The notes: generated by a model not told the origin, from the sequence alone. A stretch of 64,000 bases of DNA from Williamsia limnetica (GCF_003217475.1 NZ_QJSP01000012.1:62001-126000), one strand, 5' to 3'; shown: positions 45,527 through 55,697, counted from the stretch's first letter. Numbers and translations: made by a program.

Positions 45527-46396
45527 GTGAGCGCAGTCGTACTTGATGGAAAAGCAACCCGCGATGAGGTCTTCGTCGACCTCAAGACGCGCGTGGAGAA
45601 ACTTCGGGATTCCGGCATCGCGCCTGGACTCGGCACCATCCTCGTCGGTGACGACCCGGGATCGCAGGCCTACGTGCGCGGTAAGCACAACGACTGCGCC
45701 AAGGTCGGCATCGCGTCTATTCGTAAGGATCTGCCGGCCGACATCACCACCGAGCAGCTCAACGCGGCGATCGACGAGCTGAACGCGGACCCGGGCTGTA
45801 CCGGTTATATCGTGCAGCTCCCGCTGCCGAAGCACCTCGACGAGAACGCAGCCCTCGAGCGCATCGACCCCGACAAAGACGCCGACGGCCTGCACCCGAT
45901 CAATCTCGGCCGCCTGGTACTCGACGGCGCAGGGACGTCGCAGAGTGCGTTGCCGTGCACGCCGCGCGGCATCCTGCACCTGCTGCGTAAGTACGACGTA
46001 CCGATCAAGGGCGCCCACGTGGTGGTGGTGGGCCGCGGGGTCACCGTTGGCCGCCCGATCGGGCTCTTGCTGACCCGCCGCACCGAGAATGCCACCGTGA
46101 CGTTGTGCCACACGGGCACCCGGGATCTCGCTGCCGAGGTTTCTCGGGCGGACATCGTGATCGCCGCGGCGGGCGTCCCCGGTCTCGTCACCGCAGACAT
46201 GGTCAAGCCCGGCGCAGCAGTGATCGACGTAGGCGTCAGTCGAACGGCGGACGGGCTCGTCGGCGACGTCGCGAAGGGGGTCTGGGATGTGGCCGGGCAT
46301 GTCTCACCCAACCCCGGAGGTGTGGGACCGCTCACACGAGCGTTCCTGTTGGCAAACGTCGTCGAACGCGCCGAGGCCGCGTTGGTTCGCGCCTGA
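45527..46396 (+). CDS. folD: Methylenetetrahydrofolate dehydrogenase / cyclohydrolase
   Basis: FolD converts 5,10-methylene-THF to 10-formyl-THF in two steps with NADP+. The 289-aa protein shows [22 protein letters not shown] with the catalytic Lys, QLPLPKHLD, and the NADP-binding [17 protein letters not shown], then the end [19 protein letters not shown]. The GTG at 45527 lies 6 nt after a -10 hexamer. The DUF3017 gene starts 5 bases after its stop, as in mycobacteria. Confidence 0.96.
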   Translation: MSAVVLDGKATRDEVFVDLKTRVEKLRDSGIAPGLGTILVGDDPGSQAYVRGKHNDCAKVGIASIRKDLPADITTEQLNAAIDELNADPGCTGYIVQLPLPKHLDENAALERIDPDKDADGLHPINLGRLVLDGAGTSQSALPCTPRGILHLLRKYDVPIKGAHVVVVGRGVTVGRPIGLLLTRRTENATVTLCHTGTRDLAAEVSRADIVIAAAGVPGLVTADMVKPGAAVIDVGVSRTADGLVGDVAKGVWDVAGHVSPNPGGVGPLTRAFLLANVVERAEAALVRA

Positions 46397-46401
46397 TCGG
46401 G

Positions 46402-46755
46402 ATGGCCAGAGCTTCGGCAACCGAACCGACCACCCCGGATAACGGCCGCGCTCGTGCGCGCCGACTGCACCGCGTACGGCAACTGCGCTGGGTAGTGGTC
46501 CAATTGCCCTTCCTGGCGGTGATGACCGTCGTCATCGTGGCGGCCATCTTTCTGATCGTCGACCGCTGGCGCCGCGGCGCGTTCGTCTTCGGATCGGCGG
46601 CACTGCTCGCGGCGCTGTTACGCGCCCTCATACCCACGTCGCGGGTCGGTCTGCTGGAGGTTCGCGGCCGCTTCGCAGACGTGGTCGCGATGACTCTCGC
46701 CGGTGTGGCGATCCTCTGGCTGGCGACCTCGATCGACCCTTTGGGCACAGATTGA
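46402..46755 (+). CDS. DUF3017 membrane protein
   Basis: A 117-aa protein with about three membrane helices (around residues 37-53, 56-73 and 90-108). It belongs to the actinobacterial DUF3017 family found directly after folD (Rv3355c in M. tuberculosis). The function is unknown. Short spacing makes it a folD operon member. Confidence 0.87.
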   Translation: MARASATEPTTPDNGRARARRLHRVRQLRWVVVQLPFLAVMTVVIVAAIFLIVDRWRRGAFVFGSAALLAALLRALIPTSRVGLLEVRGRFADVVAMTLAGVAILWLATSIDPLGTD

Positions 46756-46934
46756 TTACAATGGTTCGTGGTACTGCATCCTGAACTTGCAGTCAGTGAA
46801 GATGGAACACTTTCATCCTTACGGGCGATGCACTTCGGAGACGGCAGTGTTGGGGTGGTGAAAGCGGCCCCGCCGGGGGAGGCAGCAACGCAGAACCCGG
46901 ACGACCGAGACCATCATCGAGCCGGAAGAGAGTC
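46756..46934 (+). other. Spacer and probable leader before the Hsp70-like gene
   Basis: A -10-like TACAAT lies close to the DUF3017 stop, which would give the next gene a leader of about 160 nt. The middle is GC-rich (CCCCGCCGGGG) and may fold. I could not match it to a known riboswitch. GGAAGAGAG just before the ATG is the ribosome binding site. Confidence 0.4.
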
Positions 46935-48404
46935 ATGACCACCTCACTGGGTTTGTCTGCGGGCAGTGGAATGATCCACTGCGTCCTGCTGACGACCGAT
47001 GAGGCCGGACGTACTCACACAGTCAATCGCGTCATCGACGTCGACCCCACCGACGGGCTCACCCGGGCCGGCCGGGTCAACTCCGGCATCGATCTCATGC
47101 TGGGTCAAGCGCGCGACAACGACGCGAGCGTGGGCACGATCGGGGTCGCGTATCGGACCGACGAGCAGGCACGAGAGATCGCCTCACGTGGCACCGGCGC
47201 CAAGCGCCAGATCCATCTCGTCGCAGAGACCGAAGCGATCGCGCACCACTTGATCTCCACCGGAGAGATCAGTCGGTTCGAATCGGTCGTGGTGGTGGAT
47301 CTGGGCGACACCGGGATGAGCCTGTACACCGTCGATCCCGTAACCAGGCGCATCACCGATCTTCAGCGCAGCACGGCCGTGTCAGGCAACGGGCTCGACG
47401 CACTGCTCGCCTCTGAACTCACGAGTACGGGCAGGATCCGCGGGCGTCGCAAATCCAGCGTCCTGAGCGCGTGCCGAACGGCAAAAGAGGAACTGTCCGT
47501 CAGGGACTCGACGTCGATCATGTTGGGCAACCCCGCACTCCCCGTGCCGGTCACCCGGACAGTACTCGAACGACTCCTGCGGCCGATGGCCTCCGCTGCC
47601 GCGGACGAGGTTGCGGCCTACGTCGAAGGTCCGCGTGTGGCGCGCCCCGAGGCTGTCGTCCTGGTCGGGGGGCTGGCCAACATCCCGTTGCTGCGTGACC
47701 TCATCGTCGAGCGCAGCGGTCTCGAACCGGTCCTGCCGCACGCGCCGGAGTCCGTTGCCGCGCTCGGCGCCGCAACTGTGGCGGCCGCCGGTACCAGGGC
47801 CTCGACGCTTGCCTTCATCGGAGGACGACGCAGTCGCGACTGGCTGTCGGCAGCGCCCCTGGCGGTGTTCGGCGCGCTACTGGCGGGAGCCTTGATGACG
47901 GTGTATGCCGTGGGTTCCTCACTCGCGGGGAATCCGTCGACTCCGTCCACGCCGTCGTCGGTCACCGTCGAGGCCGAGGCGACGACCACGTCGCCACCGC
48001 CGCCTTCCACCGGTGAATCGCGCGTGACGCCGACGGTCACCTCGCCGCAGCAGCAGATCTCGGTCACCGCCGCGCCTCCTCCCGCGCCGGTCGGTGGCAA
48101 CGCCGGGACAGGTGCGGGCAGCGGTAATCAGGATCCGGGTTGGGCGACAACGGAATTGCCCGCACCGAGTGGATCGACTGAGCAACCTTCGACATCGACG
48201 TTGAGCACCTCGCTGTGGCCGTTCCCGATTCCGTCCATCACCTGGCCACCGCCGTTGGGTCAGCTGCCGTCGAGTGCACCCGATCCGACTGCGATCGTGA
48301 CCCCGCCGGTCACCTCGCCGACGCCGGCGCCCCCGGCGGAGGGTGCTCCGGCATCGCCTGCGCCCTCACCGGGGCCGGTGCCCACCACGCAGCCCGCGGG
48401 CTGA
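46935..48404 (+). CDS. Membrane-anchored Hsp70-like protein with Pro/Thr-rich outer tail
   Basis: A 489-aa protein. The N-terminal part (about 1-290) is an actin/Hsp70-type ATPase fold: VVVVDLGDTGMSLY is the second phosphate loop, AVVLVGGLANIPLLRDLI the adenosine motif, and ESVAALGAATVAA the final helix. The first phosphate loop is degenerate (GLSAGSGMIHCVLL). One membrane helix follows (about 306-327) and then 160 residues rich in Pro, Thr and Ser, expected to span the wall. There is no peptide-binding domain. Similar proteins occur in mycolata; the role is unknown. Confidence 0.82.
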   Translation: MTTSLGLSAGSGMIHCVLLTTDEAGRTHTVNRVIDVDPTDGLTRAGRVNSGIDLMLGQARDNDASVGTIGVAYRTDEQAREIASRGTGAKRQIHLVAETEAIAHHLISTGEISRFESVVVVDLGDTGMSLYTVDPVTRRITDLQRSTAVSGNGLDALLASELTSTGRIRGRRKSSVLSACRTAKEELSVRDSTSIMLGNPALPVPVTRTVLERLLRPMASAAADEVAAYVEGPRVARPEAVVLVGGLANIPLLRDLIVERSGLEPVLPHAPESVAALGAATVAAAGTRASTLAFIGGRRSRDWLSAAPLAVFGALLAGALMTVYAVGSSLAGNPSTPSTPSSVTVEAEATTTSPPPPSTGESRVTPTVTSPQQQISVTAAPPPAPVGGNAGTGAGSGNQDPGWATTELPAPSGSTEQPSTSTLSTSLWPFPIPSITWPPPLGQLPSSAPDPTAIVTPPVTSPTPAPPAEGAPASPAPSPGPVPTTQPAG

Positions 48405-48428
48405 GCCCCGGGAACTCCCTGCCGGCGC

Positions 48429-49571
48429 CTATCGGCGCGCGAGGTCGACTGTCTTCTTCAAAAGCTCTGAAATGGCGTCGGATTCGGTCAGGAATCCATC
48501 GTGACCGTTGTCTGAGTGCACTACGTGCAGGCCGCCGACGCATCCGGGCATGAGCTCGGCCAGCTCGATCTGCTGACGCAGCGGGTAGAGCCGGTCGGAG
48601 TCGATGCCGCCGATGACGACGGGCACCTGGCAGTTCCGTAGCGCCGCCTCGACGCCGCCGCGACCGCGGCCGACATCGTGGTGGTTGAGGACCTCGGACA
48701 GCACCACGTAGCTACCGGGATCGAATCGGTGCACCAACTTGTCGGCCTGGTGTTCGAGATAACTCTGCACCGCATATCGACCGCCGCTCAGCGGATCCTC
48801 ATCGCCCTGAGGCGAATTGGCGAAGCGATCGTCCAGCTCGAGCTCGTGCCGGTAGTACATGTGGGCGATCCGGCGAGCGATGCCGAGTCCAGCGGTGGGG
48901 GCGCGCCCGGAGCCGTGATAATTGCCGCCCTGCCAATTCGCATCCGAGGTGATGGCAGCGATCTGAGTTGTCTGCGTGCCGATCTGATCTGCGGAGGCCC
49001 GGGCACCCACGGCGAGGATCAGAGCGCTGCGGACTCGCTCGGGGTAGCCGATCACCCATTCGAGCGAACGAGCACCGCCCATCGAACCACCGAGGACGGA
49101 GGCGACGGAATCGATCCGCAGGGTGTCCATCAGGGCGACCTCGGCGCGCACCTGGTCGAGCACGGTGATGTGTGGGAACCGTGAACCCCACACGCGCCCT
49201 TCGGAATCGAGCGATGCCGGACCCGTCGAACCGCGGCAGCCACCGAGGACATTCGCCGAGATCACACACCATTCGTCGGTGTCTACGGGACCTCCGGGTC
49301 CGATCAGACCGTCCCACCAACCGGGGGAGGGCTGATCAGGTCCGGCCGGTCCGGTGACGTGAGAGTCGCCGGTGAGTGCATGGAGCGTCAGCACCACGTT
49401 GTCGCGCGCCGGCGACAACGTGCCCCAGCGCTGAAACGCCAGGGTCACGTTGTCGATGCGTTGACCGTTGTCCAGTTCGAGAGGACCGACCGACACACTG
49501 GTCAACTGCCCATCCGGAAGGGACTCCCAGTCCGGATGAGTGCGCGGTGGCGTGTGCGGGTCGATGCTCAC
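48429..49571 (-). CDS. metX: Homoserine O-acetyltransferase
   Basis: MetX acetylates homoserine in methionine synthesis. The alpha/beta hydrolase fold protein of 380 aa has the nucleophile in [14 protein letters not shown], Asp in [11 protein letters not shown] and His in [10 protein letters not shown]. It was long called metA in mycobacteria. The GTG at 49571 follows the metY stop by one base, so both are made from one message that is likely controlled by the SAM-IV riboswitch upstream of metY. Confidence 0.95.
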   Translation of the reverse strand: MSIDPHTPPRTHPDWESLPDGQLTSVSVGPLELDNGQRIDNVTLAFQRWGTLSPARDNVVLTLHALTGDSHVTGPAGPDQPSPGWWDGLIGPGGPVDTDEWCVISANVLGGCRGSTGPASLDSEGRVWGSRFPHITVLDQVRAEVALMDTLRIDSVASVLGGSMGGARSLEWVIGYPERVRSALILAVGARASADQIGTQTTQIAAITSDANWQGGNYHGSGRAPTAGLGIARRIAHMYYRHELELDDRFANSPQGDEDPLSGGRYAVQSYLEHQADKLVHRFDPGSYVVLSEVLNHHDVGRGRGGVEAALRNCQVPVVIGGIDSDRLYPLRQQIELAELMPGCVGGLHVVHSDNGHDGFLTESDAISELLKKTVDLARR

Positions 49572-49572
49572 C

Positions 49573-50889
49573 TCACTTGGCCGCGGCGAAGCCGGTGTCG
49601 AGGTCGGCGAGGATGTCGGCGATGTTCTCGATGCCGACAGCCAAGCGCACCAATCCGGGAGAGACGCCTGCGGCGATCTGCTCTTCCGGGATCAGCTGCG
49701 AGTGGGTGGTCGACGCGGGATGGATCACCAGCGAGCGCACGTCACCGATGTTGGCGACGTGGCTGTGCAGGGTGAGTGCGTCCACGAACTTCTTGCCTGC
49801 GTCCACCCCGCCTGCGATCTCGAAGCCGATGATCGCGCCCTGGCCACGCGGCGCCAGTTCCTGGCCGCGCTGGTACCAACGCGAGGATTCGAGGCCTGCG
49901 TAGGCCACCGACTCGACCTGGGCGTGCTTGGACAGGTACTCGGCAACGGCCTGTGCATTGGACACGTGTCGCTCGATGCGAAGGCTCAGCGTTTCGATGC
50001 CCTGCGCGATGAGGAACGCGTTGAACGGCGAAATGGCGGCGCCGGTGTCGCGAAGCCACTGCACCCGGGCCTTCAGTGCGAACGCCGGCGCACCGAGGTC
50101 GGCGAAGATCGCGCCGTGGTAGCTCGGATCCGGTGTGGTGAAGCCGGGGAACAGGTCTTTGCCATCACGCTGCCCTCGCCAGTCGAACGTGCCTCCGTCG
50201 ACGATGACGCCGCCGACCGAGGTGCCATGGCCGCCAAGGTATTTGGTGGCGGAATGGACGACTATGTCCGCGCCGTGGGCGAGTGGGTTGATCAGGTACG
50301 GCGTGGCGACGGTGTTGTCGACGATCAGAGGCAGGCCTGCCTCGTGCGCGACTCCCGAGATCCCGACGAGATCGAGGATCTCGTTGTTCGGGTTCGAGAT
50401 GGTCTCACCGAACAGTGCGCGGGTGTTCGGCCGGATGGCGGCGCGCCAGCTGTCGAGGTCTTCGGGATCTTCGACGAAACTGACCTCGATGCCGAGCTTC
50501 GGCAACGTGTAGTGGAAGAGATTGTAGGTGCCGCCGTAGAGACGGGGGCTTGAGACGACGTGGCCGCCGTTCTCGACGACGTTGAGGATCGCATAGGTCT
50601 CCGCCGCCTGGCCGGAGGCGACGAGCAAGGCCGCGACGCCACCCTCGAGCGCGGCGATGCGCTGCTCCACCGCATCCTGCGTGGGGTTCATGATCCGGGT
50701 GTAGATGTTGCCCGGTTCTGCGAGCCCGAAGAGATTGGCGGCATGCTCGGTGTCGCGGAACGTGTACGAGGTCGTCTGATAGATGGGGAGGGCCCGCGCA
50801 GAGGTCTGCGAGTCGGGGGCCTGGCCGACATGGACCTGCTTGGTCTCGAAGCTCCAGTTGTCAGCCGGATTGACGTCGTTGTCAGACAT
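49573..50889 (-). CDS. metY: O-acetylhomoserine sulfhydrylase
   Basis: PLP enzyme that makes homocysteine from O-acetylhomoserine and sulfide. The 438-aa protein has the PLP lysine in [23 protein letters not shown] and the SSxS-type C-terminal [15 protein letters not shown]. The ATG at 50889 gives the family N terminus [22 protein letters not shown]; the frame is open further upstream but that part is leader RNA. It is the first gene of metYX. Confidence 0.95.
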   Translation of the reverse strand: MSDNDVNPADNWSFETKQVHVGQAPDSQTSARALPIYQTTSYTFRDTEHAANLFGLAEPGNIYTRIMNPTQDAVEQRIAALEGGVAALLVASGQAAETYAILNVVENGGHVVSSPRLYGGTYNLFHYTLPKLGIEVSFVEDPEDLDSWRAAIRPNTRALFGETISNPNNEILDLVGISGVAHEAGLPLIVDNTVATPYLINPLAHGADIVVHSATKYLGGHGTSVGGVIVDGGTFDWRGQRDGKDLFPGFTTPDPSYHGAIFADLGAPAFALKARVQWLRDTGAAISPFNAFLIAQGIETLSLRIERHVSNAQAVAEYLSKHAQVESVAYAGLESSRWYQRGQELAPRGQGAIIGFEIAGGVDAGKKFVDALTLHSHVANIGDVRSLVIHPASTTHSQLIPEEQIAAGVSPGLVRLAVGIENIADILADLDTGFAAAK

Positions 50890-50921
50890 GCAAGGATTCT
50901 CTTTCTGGGTCGGTGAAACAT

Positions 50922-50952
50922 CCAATTGAAATTGGGTCCGACCAGCGGACCC
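50922..50952 (-). promoter_or_regulatory. Alternative hairpins between the SAM riboswitch and metY
   Basis: GGGTCCG (50934-50940) pairs with CGGACCC (50946-50952); CCAATT (50922-50927) pairs with AATTGG (50930-50935). The two stems share 50934-50935, so they exclude each other and could form the expression switch below the aptamer. Confidence 0.55.
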
Positions 50953-50953
50953 G

Positions 50954-51058
50954 CGCTTGCTGCGGCGAACCGCAACCAGGTCATCACCCGGAGCACCCCA
51001 CCGCGGTTGGAGGGTTGCCGGTCAGCGAGCCGGGGCTTGTTGCTGACGCTCATGACCT
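50954..51058 (-). promoter_or_regulatory. SAM-IV riboswitch upstream of metYX
   Basis: Read on the minus strand the RNA starts GGTCATGAGCGTCAGC and continues AACAAGCCCCGGCTCGCTGACC, GGCAACCCTCC, then GATGACC. P1 is GGTCAT (51057-51052) with ATGACC (50984-50979). P2 is GTCAGC with GCTGAC. These are the SAM-I/SAM-IV core elements. The extra GCGG-TTCG-CCGC hairpin on the 3' side of P1 fits SAM-IV, which is typical of actinomycetes. TATATC about 14 nt upstream is a likely -10. Confidence 0.85.
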
Positions 51059-51079
51059 TTCGCAGTAGAGGATATAACA

Positions 51080-51320
51080 CGCGCGGGAGTCGCTGAGAAC
51101 CCTCTCGCGCACGTGGATTTCTCACCGTTCCGGGGCCGGGCAATCACGTATCGTTCTCCGGCCGTGTAGGGGGTCGGCGGCCCGGACGCGGTGCGGATTC
51201 ACCCGTTCAGACGATATCTGATAACAGGCGTTTTCTTTTATGATTGTTTCTTCAGGAGTTTCAATCGTTGGTCCGCGATCTCTCGGCTTTTGGTCGTCGT
51301 GACAATCCGAGGGGTTCGAT
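51080..51320. other. Spacer between the metY leader and the esterase gene
   Basis: About 240 bases with an AT-rich core (about 51215-51260). It should hold the divergent promoters. No further gene is seen. Confidence 0.4.
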
Positions 51321-52796
51321 ATGGGTTCGCATTCGAAGCGGGCGCACGCCCGAAAGCGCTCGGCCACTCGGCGGCGCGCGATGGCTGCGGCGGCAACCGC
51401 GGCGGTGACCCTGCCGGTCGTCGGATTCCTCGCTCAGCCGGCGAACGCGGCGGACGACCCGGTCGAGTGCGCGCAGGGTCGCGTGTTCGTCGTGCCCGGA
51501 ACCGCTGATCCCAACTCACTACACACTGCCGGGCTCGAGACGCGGTACGGAACCCAGGGCAAGGACTACCGGATCGAGATCGTCGAGTATCCGGGTGTGC
51601 TGTGGCCGCTCGGAGGGACGTCCTACGACCAGAGCGTCGACGAGGGTGTCGACAATCTCGAGACCGCAGTGGCGGCGTATCACGCTGCGTGCCCCGACCA
51701 GCCGGTCGTGATCGTCGGATACTCCCAGGGTGCTCGTATTGCCGGGGACGTACTGTCGGAGATCGGCCGTGGGCAGAGCTCGGTGGACATCGATCCCACG
51801 CAGGTGTCGGGTGAGTTGTACTCCGACCCGCGGCGCACCGGCGACGCCCAGGGTCGCGGGATCGAGCTCGTGCTCCCGGGGGTGCTGCCCGGCATCACCA
51901 TGAACGGCCCGCGGGATGGGTTCGGTCTGAGCAGGGTCACCCAGTTCTGCGTCGAAGGGGATCCGATCTGCGATCTCCAGGACCCGCTCCACTACCCGCT
52001 GCGGGCAGTCGACGGCTTGCTCGGCTATTTCGTCAAACACGTGACCTACGACGACGACATCACCATGGGCCCGGATGCCAGCGAGAACTCGCCCCGTGAC
52101 GTCCTCATCCCTGCTGATCCCGCGTTCGGGGTGATTCTCAAGAGTCTCGGGTTGCCCTATCGCCTCATCGCGGTCGAGAATCCGTTGCCGTACCCGGACC
52201 TCGCGGTTCTTCGTCCGCTGTTCCATGCCGTGAACCAGTTCCTGCCGGCGCTGCCGGACCTCGGCCACGGTGCGTACCTCCCGGACCTCTGGATCCTCCG
52301 CGACGCGCTGTCGGGAAGTCAGACCGCGTGGCAGGCCATCGGTGGCAGTGCCATCAGCATCCTGCGGTACCCGGAGAACTTCGTCCGCAATTGGGTTGCG
52401 GAGATCGACAGGCAGCTCGATCAGCTCGATGGCGTCAGGCTCGGAACCGTGCCTGCGCCGACCACGCCCGTATCCGCGACGCACCAGACCGCGACGCCCT
52501 CGCAGGAGAATCAGGTCTGGATCGAACCGCAGGACCTCCCGCAGCCCGCAGCAGCTGAACCTGCGCCTGTGTCGACTCCGCCCGCCGCGACCGGACCCGA
52601 GAGCTCTGGCCCGGCCATCGCGAGACCGGCCACCGGCGAACCTGCCGATCAGACTCCCGAAACCGCGCCTTCGCCCGAACCCATTGCTTTGCCCGAACCC
52701 GCACCCTCGCCCGAACCCGCACCCTCGCCCGACAATGGGGACGCGTTGCCGTCCTCCGCCGACGAGGACCCGGTCGAAGCACCCGCCGCGGCCTGA
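51321..52796 (+). CDS. Secreted PE-PPE / cutinase-like serine esterase
   Basis: A 491-aa exported hydrolase. An Arg-rich n-region, a hydrophobic stretch and the site ANA-ADD at about residue 44 form a signal peptide. The mature part shows FVVPGTADP and VVIVGYSQGARIAGD with the nucleophile Ser, as in the PE-PPE domain (PF08237) and cutinase-like proteins of mycolata. The last 120 residues are low-complexity Pro/Ala/Glu with short PEPAPSPE repeats, probably a wall-associated linker. GAGGGG at about 51308 precedes the ATG. Substrate unknown, likely a lipid ester of the envelope. Confidence 0.85.
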   Translation: MGSHSKRAHARKRSATRRRAMAAAATAAVTLPVVGFLAQPANAADDPVECAQGRVFVVPGTADPNSLHTAGLETRYGTQGKDYRIEIVEYPGVLWPLGGTSYDQSVDEGVDNLETAVAAYHAACPDQPVVIVGYSQGARIAGDVLSEIGRGQSSVDIDPTQVSGELYSDPRRTGDAQGRGIELVLPGVLPGITMNGPRDGFGLSRVTQFCVEGDPICDLQDPLHYPLRAVDGLLGYFVKHVTYDDDITMGPDASENSPRDVLIPADPAFGVILKSLGLPYRLIAVENPLPYPDLAVLRPLFHAVNQFLPALPDLGHGAYLPDLWILRDALSGSQTAWQAIGGSAISILRYPENFVRNWVAEIDRQLDQLDGVRLGTVPAPTTPVSATHQTATPSQENQVWIEPQDLPQPAAAEPAPVSTPPAATGPESSGPAIARPATGEPADQTPETAPSPEPIALPEPAPSPEPAPSPDNGDALPSSADEDPVEAPAAA

Positions 52797-52802
52797 CGGA
52801 AC

Positions 52803-52874
52803 CACAAACCCTGTTACTCCAGGCAAACCCAGCGGTTGCGGCACCTGGGTTTGCCCGGGCAGCCTGGGTGTGTG
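52803..52874. repeat. Hairpin repeat downstream of the esterase gene (copy 2)
   Basis: An imperfect hairpin with inner arms CCAGGCAAACCCAG (52819-52832) and CTGGGTTTGCCCGG (52845-52858). It begins CACAAACCC and includes ACTCCAGGCA, as does the hairpin at 27785-27856. It starts 6 bases after a stop codon and may terminate transcription. Confidence 0.8.
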
Positions 52875-53066
52875 TGGTCTGCTGACCGATGCGCTCGGCG
52901 CTCTGGCTACGGGTATGCTGATTTAGCAGTACGCCCGTCATATTTTCTCGTGTGGACCCGTCGGACGTGCGCGACTCACGAGGTCGCAGAACACAAGCCC
53001 CCACCGCAGGGCAGTACATCGCCTCGCCACCGGCGGCCGACAGGTAACAGGAGGACGCGTAGCCAT

Positions 53067-54290
53067 ATGGGCAAGATCAAGGTCGAAGGAACAGTCGTAG
53101 AGCTGGACGGCGACGAGATGACACGCATCATCTGGCAGTTCATCAAAGAAAAGCTGATCCACCCGTATCTGGACATCGACCTGGACTACTACGACCTCGG
53201 AATCGAAGAACGCGACCGCACGGATGACCAGGTCACGATCGATTCCGCGAACGCCATCCTGCGGCACGGTGTCGGGGTCAAATGCGCCACGATCACGCCC
53301 GACGAGGCTCGCGTCGAAGAGTTCGGTCTCAAGAAGATGTGGCGTTCTCCCAACGGCACCATTCGGAACATATTGGGAGGCACAATATTCCGTGCCCCGA
53401 TCATCATCTCGAACGTGCCGCGCCTGGTCCCGGGATGGACCAAGCCGGTCATCGTCGGGCGCCACGCCTTCGGTGACCAGTACCGCGCAACAGATTTCAA
53501 GGTGCCCTCGGCCGGCAAGGTCACCATCACGTACACGCCCGACGACGGCTCGGAACCGATCGAGCACGAGATCGTACAGATGCCCGAGGAGGGCGGCGTC
53601 GTGATGGGGATGTACAACTTCAACAAGTCCATCGAGGACTTCGCGCGGGCATCGCTGAACTACGGTCTGCAGCGCAACTATCCGGTGTATCTGTCGACCA
53701 AGAACACCATCCTCAAGGCCTACGACGGCGCCTTCAAGGACATTTTCCAGCACGTCTTCGACACGGAGTTCAAGACCGAGTTCGATGCTGCGGGACTTCA
53801 TTACGAGCACCGCCTCATCGACGACATGGTCGCGTCCAGCCTCAAGTGGGAAGGCGGCTACGTCTGGGCCTGCAAGAACTACGACGGGGACGTCCAGTCG
53901 GACACCGTCGCGCAGGGGTACGGGTCGCTCGGTTTGATGACCTCGGTCCTGTTGACCCCGGACGGCAGTATCTGCGAGGCCGAGGCGGCCCACGGAACGG
54001 TCACCCGGCACTACCGTCAGCATCAGCAGGGCAAACCGACGTCGACGAATCCCATCGCGTCGATCTTTGCGTGGACTCGTGGTCTCGATCACCGCGGCAA
54101 ACTCGACAACACCCCCGAGGTGCGGGAGTTCGCACAAAAGCTCGAAGACGTGGTCATCGACACCGTGGAGGGCGGGAAGATGACAAAGGATTTGGCGCAA
54201 CTGGTCGGCGGCGACCAGGTCTATCTCACCACCGAGGAGTTCCTCGGGGCGCTCGACGAGAACCTCGAAGCAGCGATCAGAGCAAGCTGA
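53067..54290 (+). CDS. icd1: NADP-dependent isocitrate dehydrogenase, homodimeric type
   Basis: TCA-cycle enzyme, here the eukaryote-like dimeric type (Icd1). The 407-aa protein shows [20 protein letters not shown], the substrate-binding [15 protein letters not shown] and [12 protein letters not shown] near the C terminus. The ATG at 53067 has AGGAGGA about 12 nt upstream; the open frame further left has no family similarity. The order metX-metY-icd1 is shared with mycobacteria. Confidence 0.96.
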   Translation: MGKIKVEGTVVELDGDEMTRIIWQFIKEKLIHPYLDIDLDYYDLGIEERDRTDDQVTIDSANAILRHGVGVKCATITPDEARVEEFGLKKMWRSPNGTIRNILGGTIFRAPIIISNVPRLVPGWTKPVIVGRHAFGDQYRATDFKVPSAGKVTITYTPDDGSEPIEHEIVQMPEEGGVVMGMYNFNKSIEDFARASLNYGLQRNYPVYLSTKNTILKAYDGAFKDIFQHVFDTEFKTEFDAAGLHYEHRLIDDMVASSLKWEGGYVWACKNYDGDVQSDTVAQGYGSLGLMTSVLLTPDGSICEAEAAHGTVTRHYRQHQQGKPTSTNPIASIFAWTRGLDHRGKLDNTPEVREFAQKLEDVVIDTVEGGKMTKDLAQLVGGDQVYLTTEEFLGALDENLEAAIRAS

Positions 54291-54446
54291 GACGCGGGCC
54301 GGACGGTCCGCGCCGGTCGGGACGCCGAGGGGTCCTGTGGGGCAGTTCACGTACCGTCAGCGGAATGCCGCGACGTCGGCAACGGTTTCAACCTTGGTTA
54401 CCTCGGCAACGTCGCCGTCCCCCCGAATGTCCCGAGAGGATGATCC
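54291..54446. other. Spacer between icd1 and the MFS gene
   Basis: No gene. A GC-rich partly self-complementary stretch (GCGGGCCGGACGGTCCGC, about 54295-54312) could end icd1 transcription. Confidence 0.35.
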
Positions 54447-55697
54447 ATGTCTGCAGTCAGTGTCACCACCCCCGCTCCGACCGGGGGCATGCGTGGCAGC
54501 AGACGGACCGTCATCCTCGCCCTGGCGCTCGGTGCCTTCGGGATCGGGACGACGGAGTTCGTCGCGATGGGCCTGCTGCCCTCGATCGCGGAATCGCTGG
54601 GAACCAGCGAGCCGACCGCCGGCCACGTGATCTCTGCCTATGCGCTCGGTGTGGTCGTCGGTGCCCCGCTGATCGCGGCGCTGACCGCGCGGATGTCGCG
54701 GCGCACCCTTCTGATCGCACTGATGATCGCGTTCACCGTCGGTAACGCGGCCACCGTCTTCGCGCAGTCCTACGGGATGCTGATGTTCGCCCGGTTCATC
54801 GCCGGTCTGCCGCACGGCGCCTACTTCGGTGTGGCATCGCTGGTCGCGGCATATCTCGCCGGACCGTCGTCGCGGGCGAAAGCTGTGGGGCAGGTCATGC
54901 TCGGCCTGAGTGTCGCGAACGTGGTCGGAGTTCCCGCCGCCACCTGGCTGGGCAGTGCACTCGGCTGGCGCGCGGCATTCGTGGTCGTCGCGGCGATCGG
55001 CTTGCTCACCATCGCAGCACTCTGGTGGTACCTGCCGTCGCTGACCGGCATGAAGATCACCAATCCGATGACCGAACTCGGTGCGCTCGTGCGCCCACAG
55101 GTCTGGTTCACCCTGTTCATCGGCATCGTCGGATTCGGCGGCATGTTCGCGTTCTACACCTACATCAACACCACGTTGACCAGTGTTTCGGGCGTGTCCG
55201 AGTCGCTCATCCCGATCGCGTTGATGCTGTTCGGGCTCGGCATGGTGGCCGGCAACCTCGCAGGCGGCTGGCTTGCCGACCGCGGAGTTGTCCGCGCCAT
55301 CGCGATCGGCCTCGTGGCGATCATGGCGATGCTGCTGCTCTTCGCGCTGCTCGCCTCGAACGCCTGGGCGGCGCTGGCGCTCACCTTCCTGATCGGGCTG
55401 AGCGGGACCGCTCTGACTCCCGCGCTGCAGATTCGGCTGATGGACGTCGCCGACGACGCGCAGACCCTGGCGGCCGCGCTCAACCATTCGGCGTTGAACA
55501 TCGCGAACGCAGGCGGCGCGTGGCTCGGCGGTCTCGTGATCGCCGCCGGATACGGGTACCGCGCACCGTCCGTGCTCGGTGCCGGCCTCGCGGTGGCGGG
55601 ACTGCTCGTACTCGCCCTGGCTCTGCTCTATGCCCGGCGGACCAAGAGGAAAGCCGCTCCCGTCGTGGAACCGCTGGTCACGGCAGACGCGCGTTGA
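54447..55697 (+). CDS. MFS transporter, DHA1 (12-TM) AraJ/Cmx-like
   Basis: A 416-aa transporter with 12 predicted helices. GTTEFVAMGLLPSIAESLGTSEPTAGHVISAYALGVVVGAPLIAALTARMSRRTLLIALM is the signature start of sugar-efflux/chloramphenicol-exporter type MFS proteins. The substrate is not known. GAGAGGAT just upstream supports the ATG at 54447. The gene stands alone between icd1 and the exonuclease gene. Confidence 0.9.
   Translation: MSAVSVTTPAPTGGMRGSRRTVILALALGAFGIGTTEFVAMGLLPSIAESLGTSEPTAGHVISAYALGVVVGAPLIAALTARMSRRTLLIALMIAFTVGNAATVFAQSYGMLMFARFIAGLPHGAYFGVASLVAAYLAGPSSRAKAVGQVMLGLSVANVVGVPAATWLGSALGWRAAFVVVAAIGLLTIAALWWYLPSLTGMKITNPMTELGALVRPQVWFTLFIGIVGFGGMFAFYTYINTTLTSVSGVSESLIPIALMLFGLGMVAGNLAGGWLADRGVVRAIAIGLVAIMAMLLLFALLASNAWAALALTFLIGLSGTALTPALQIRLMDVADDAQTLAAALNHSALNIANAGGAWLGGLVIAAGYGYRAPSVLGAGLAVAGLLVLALALLYARRTKRKAAPVVEPLVTADAR

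Noticed and set aside
46756-46934. Known riboswitch (c-di-AMP or cobalamin type) before the Hsp70-like gene
   Set aside because: GC-rich segments are present but none of the conserved core sequences of these classes could be matched.
51519-52844. 441-codon open frame antisense to the esterase gene
   Set aside because: Arg/Gly-rich shadow of the plus-strand gene, which has a signal peptide and GYSQG motif.
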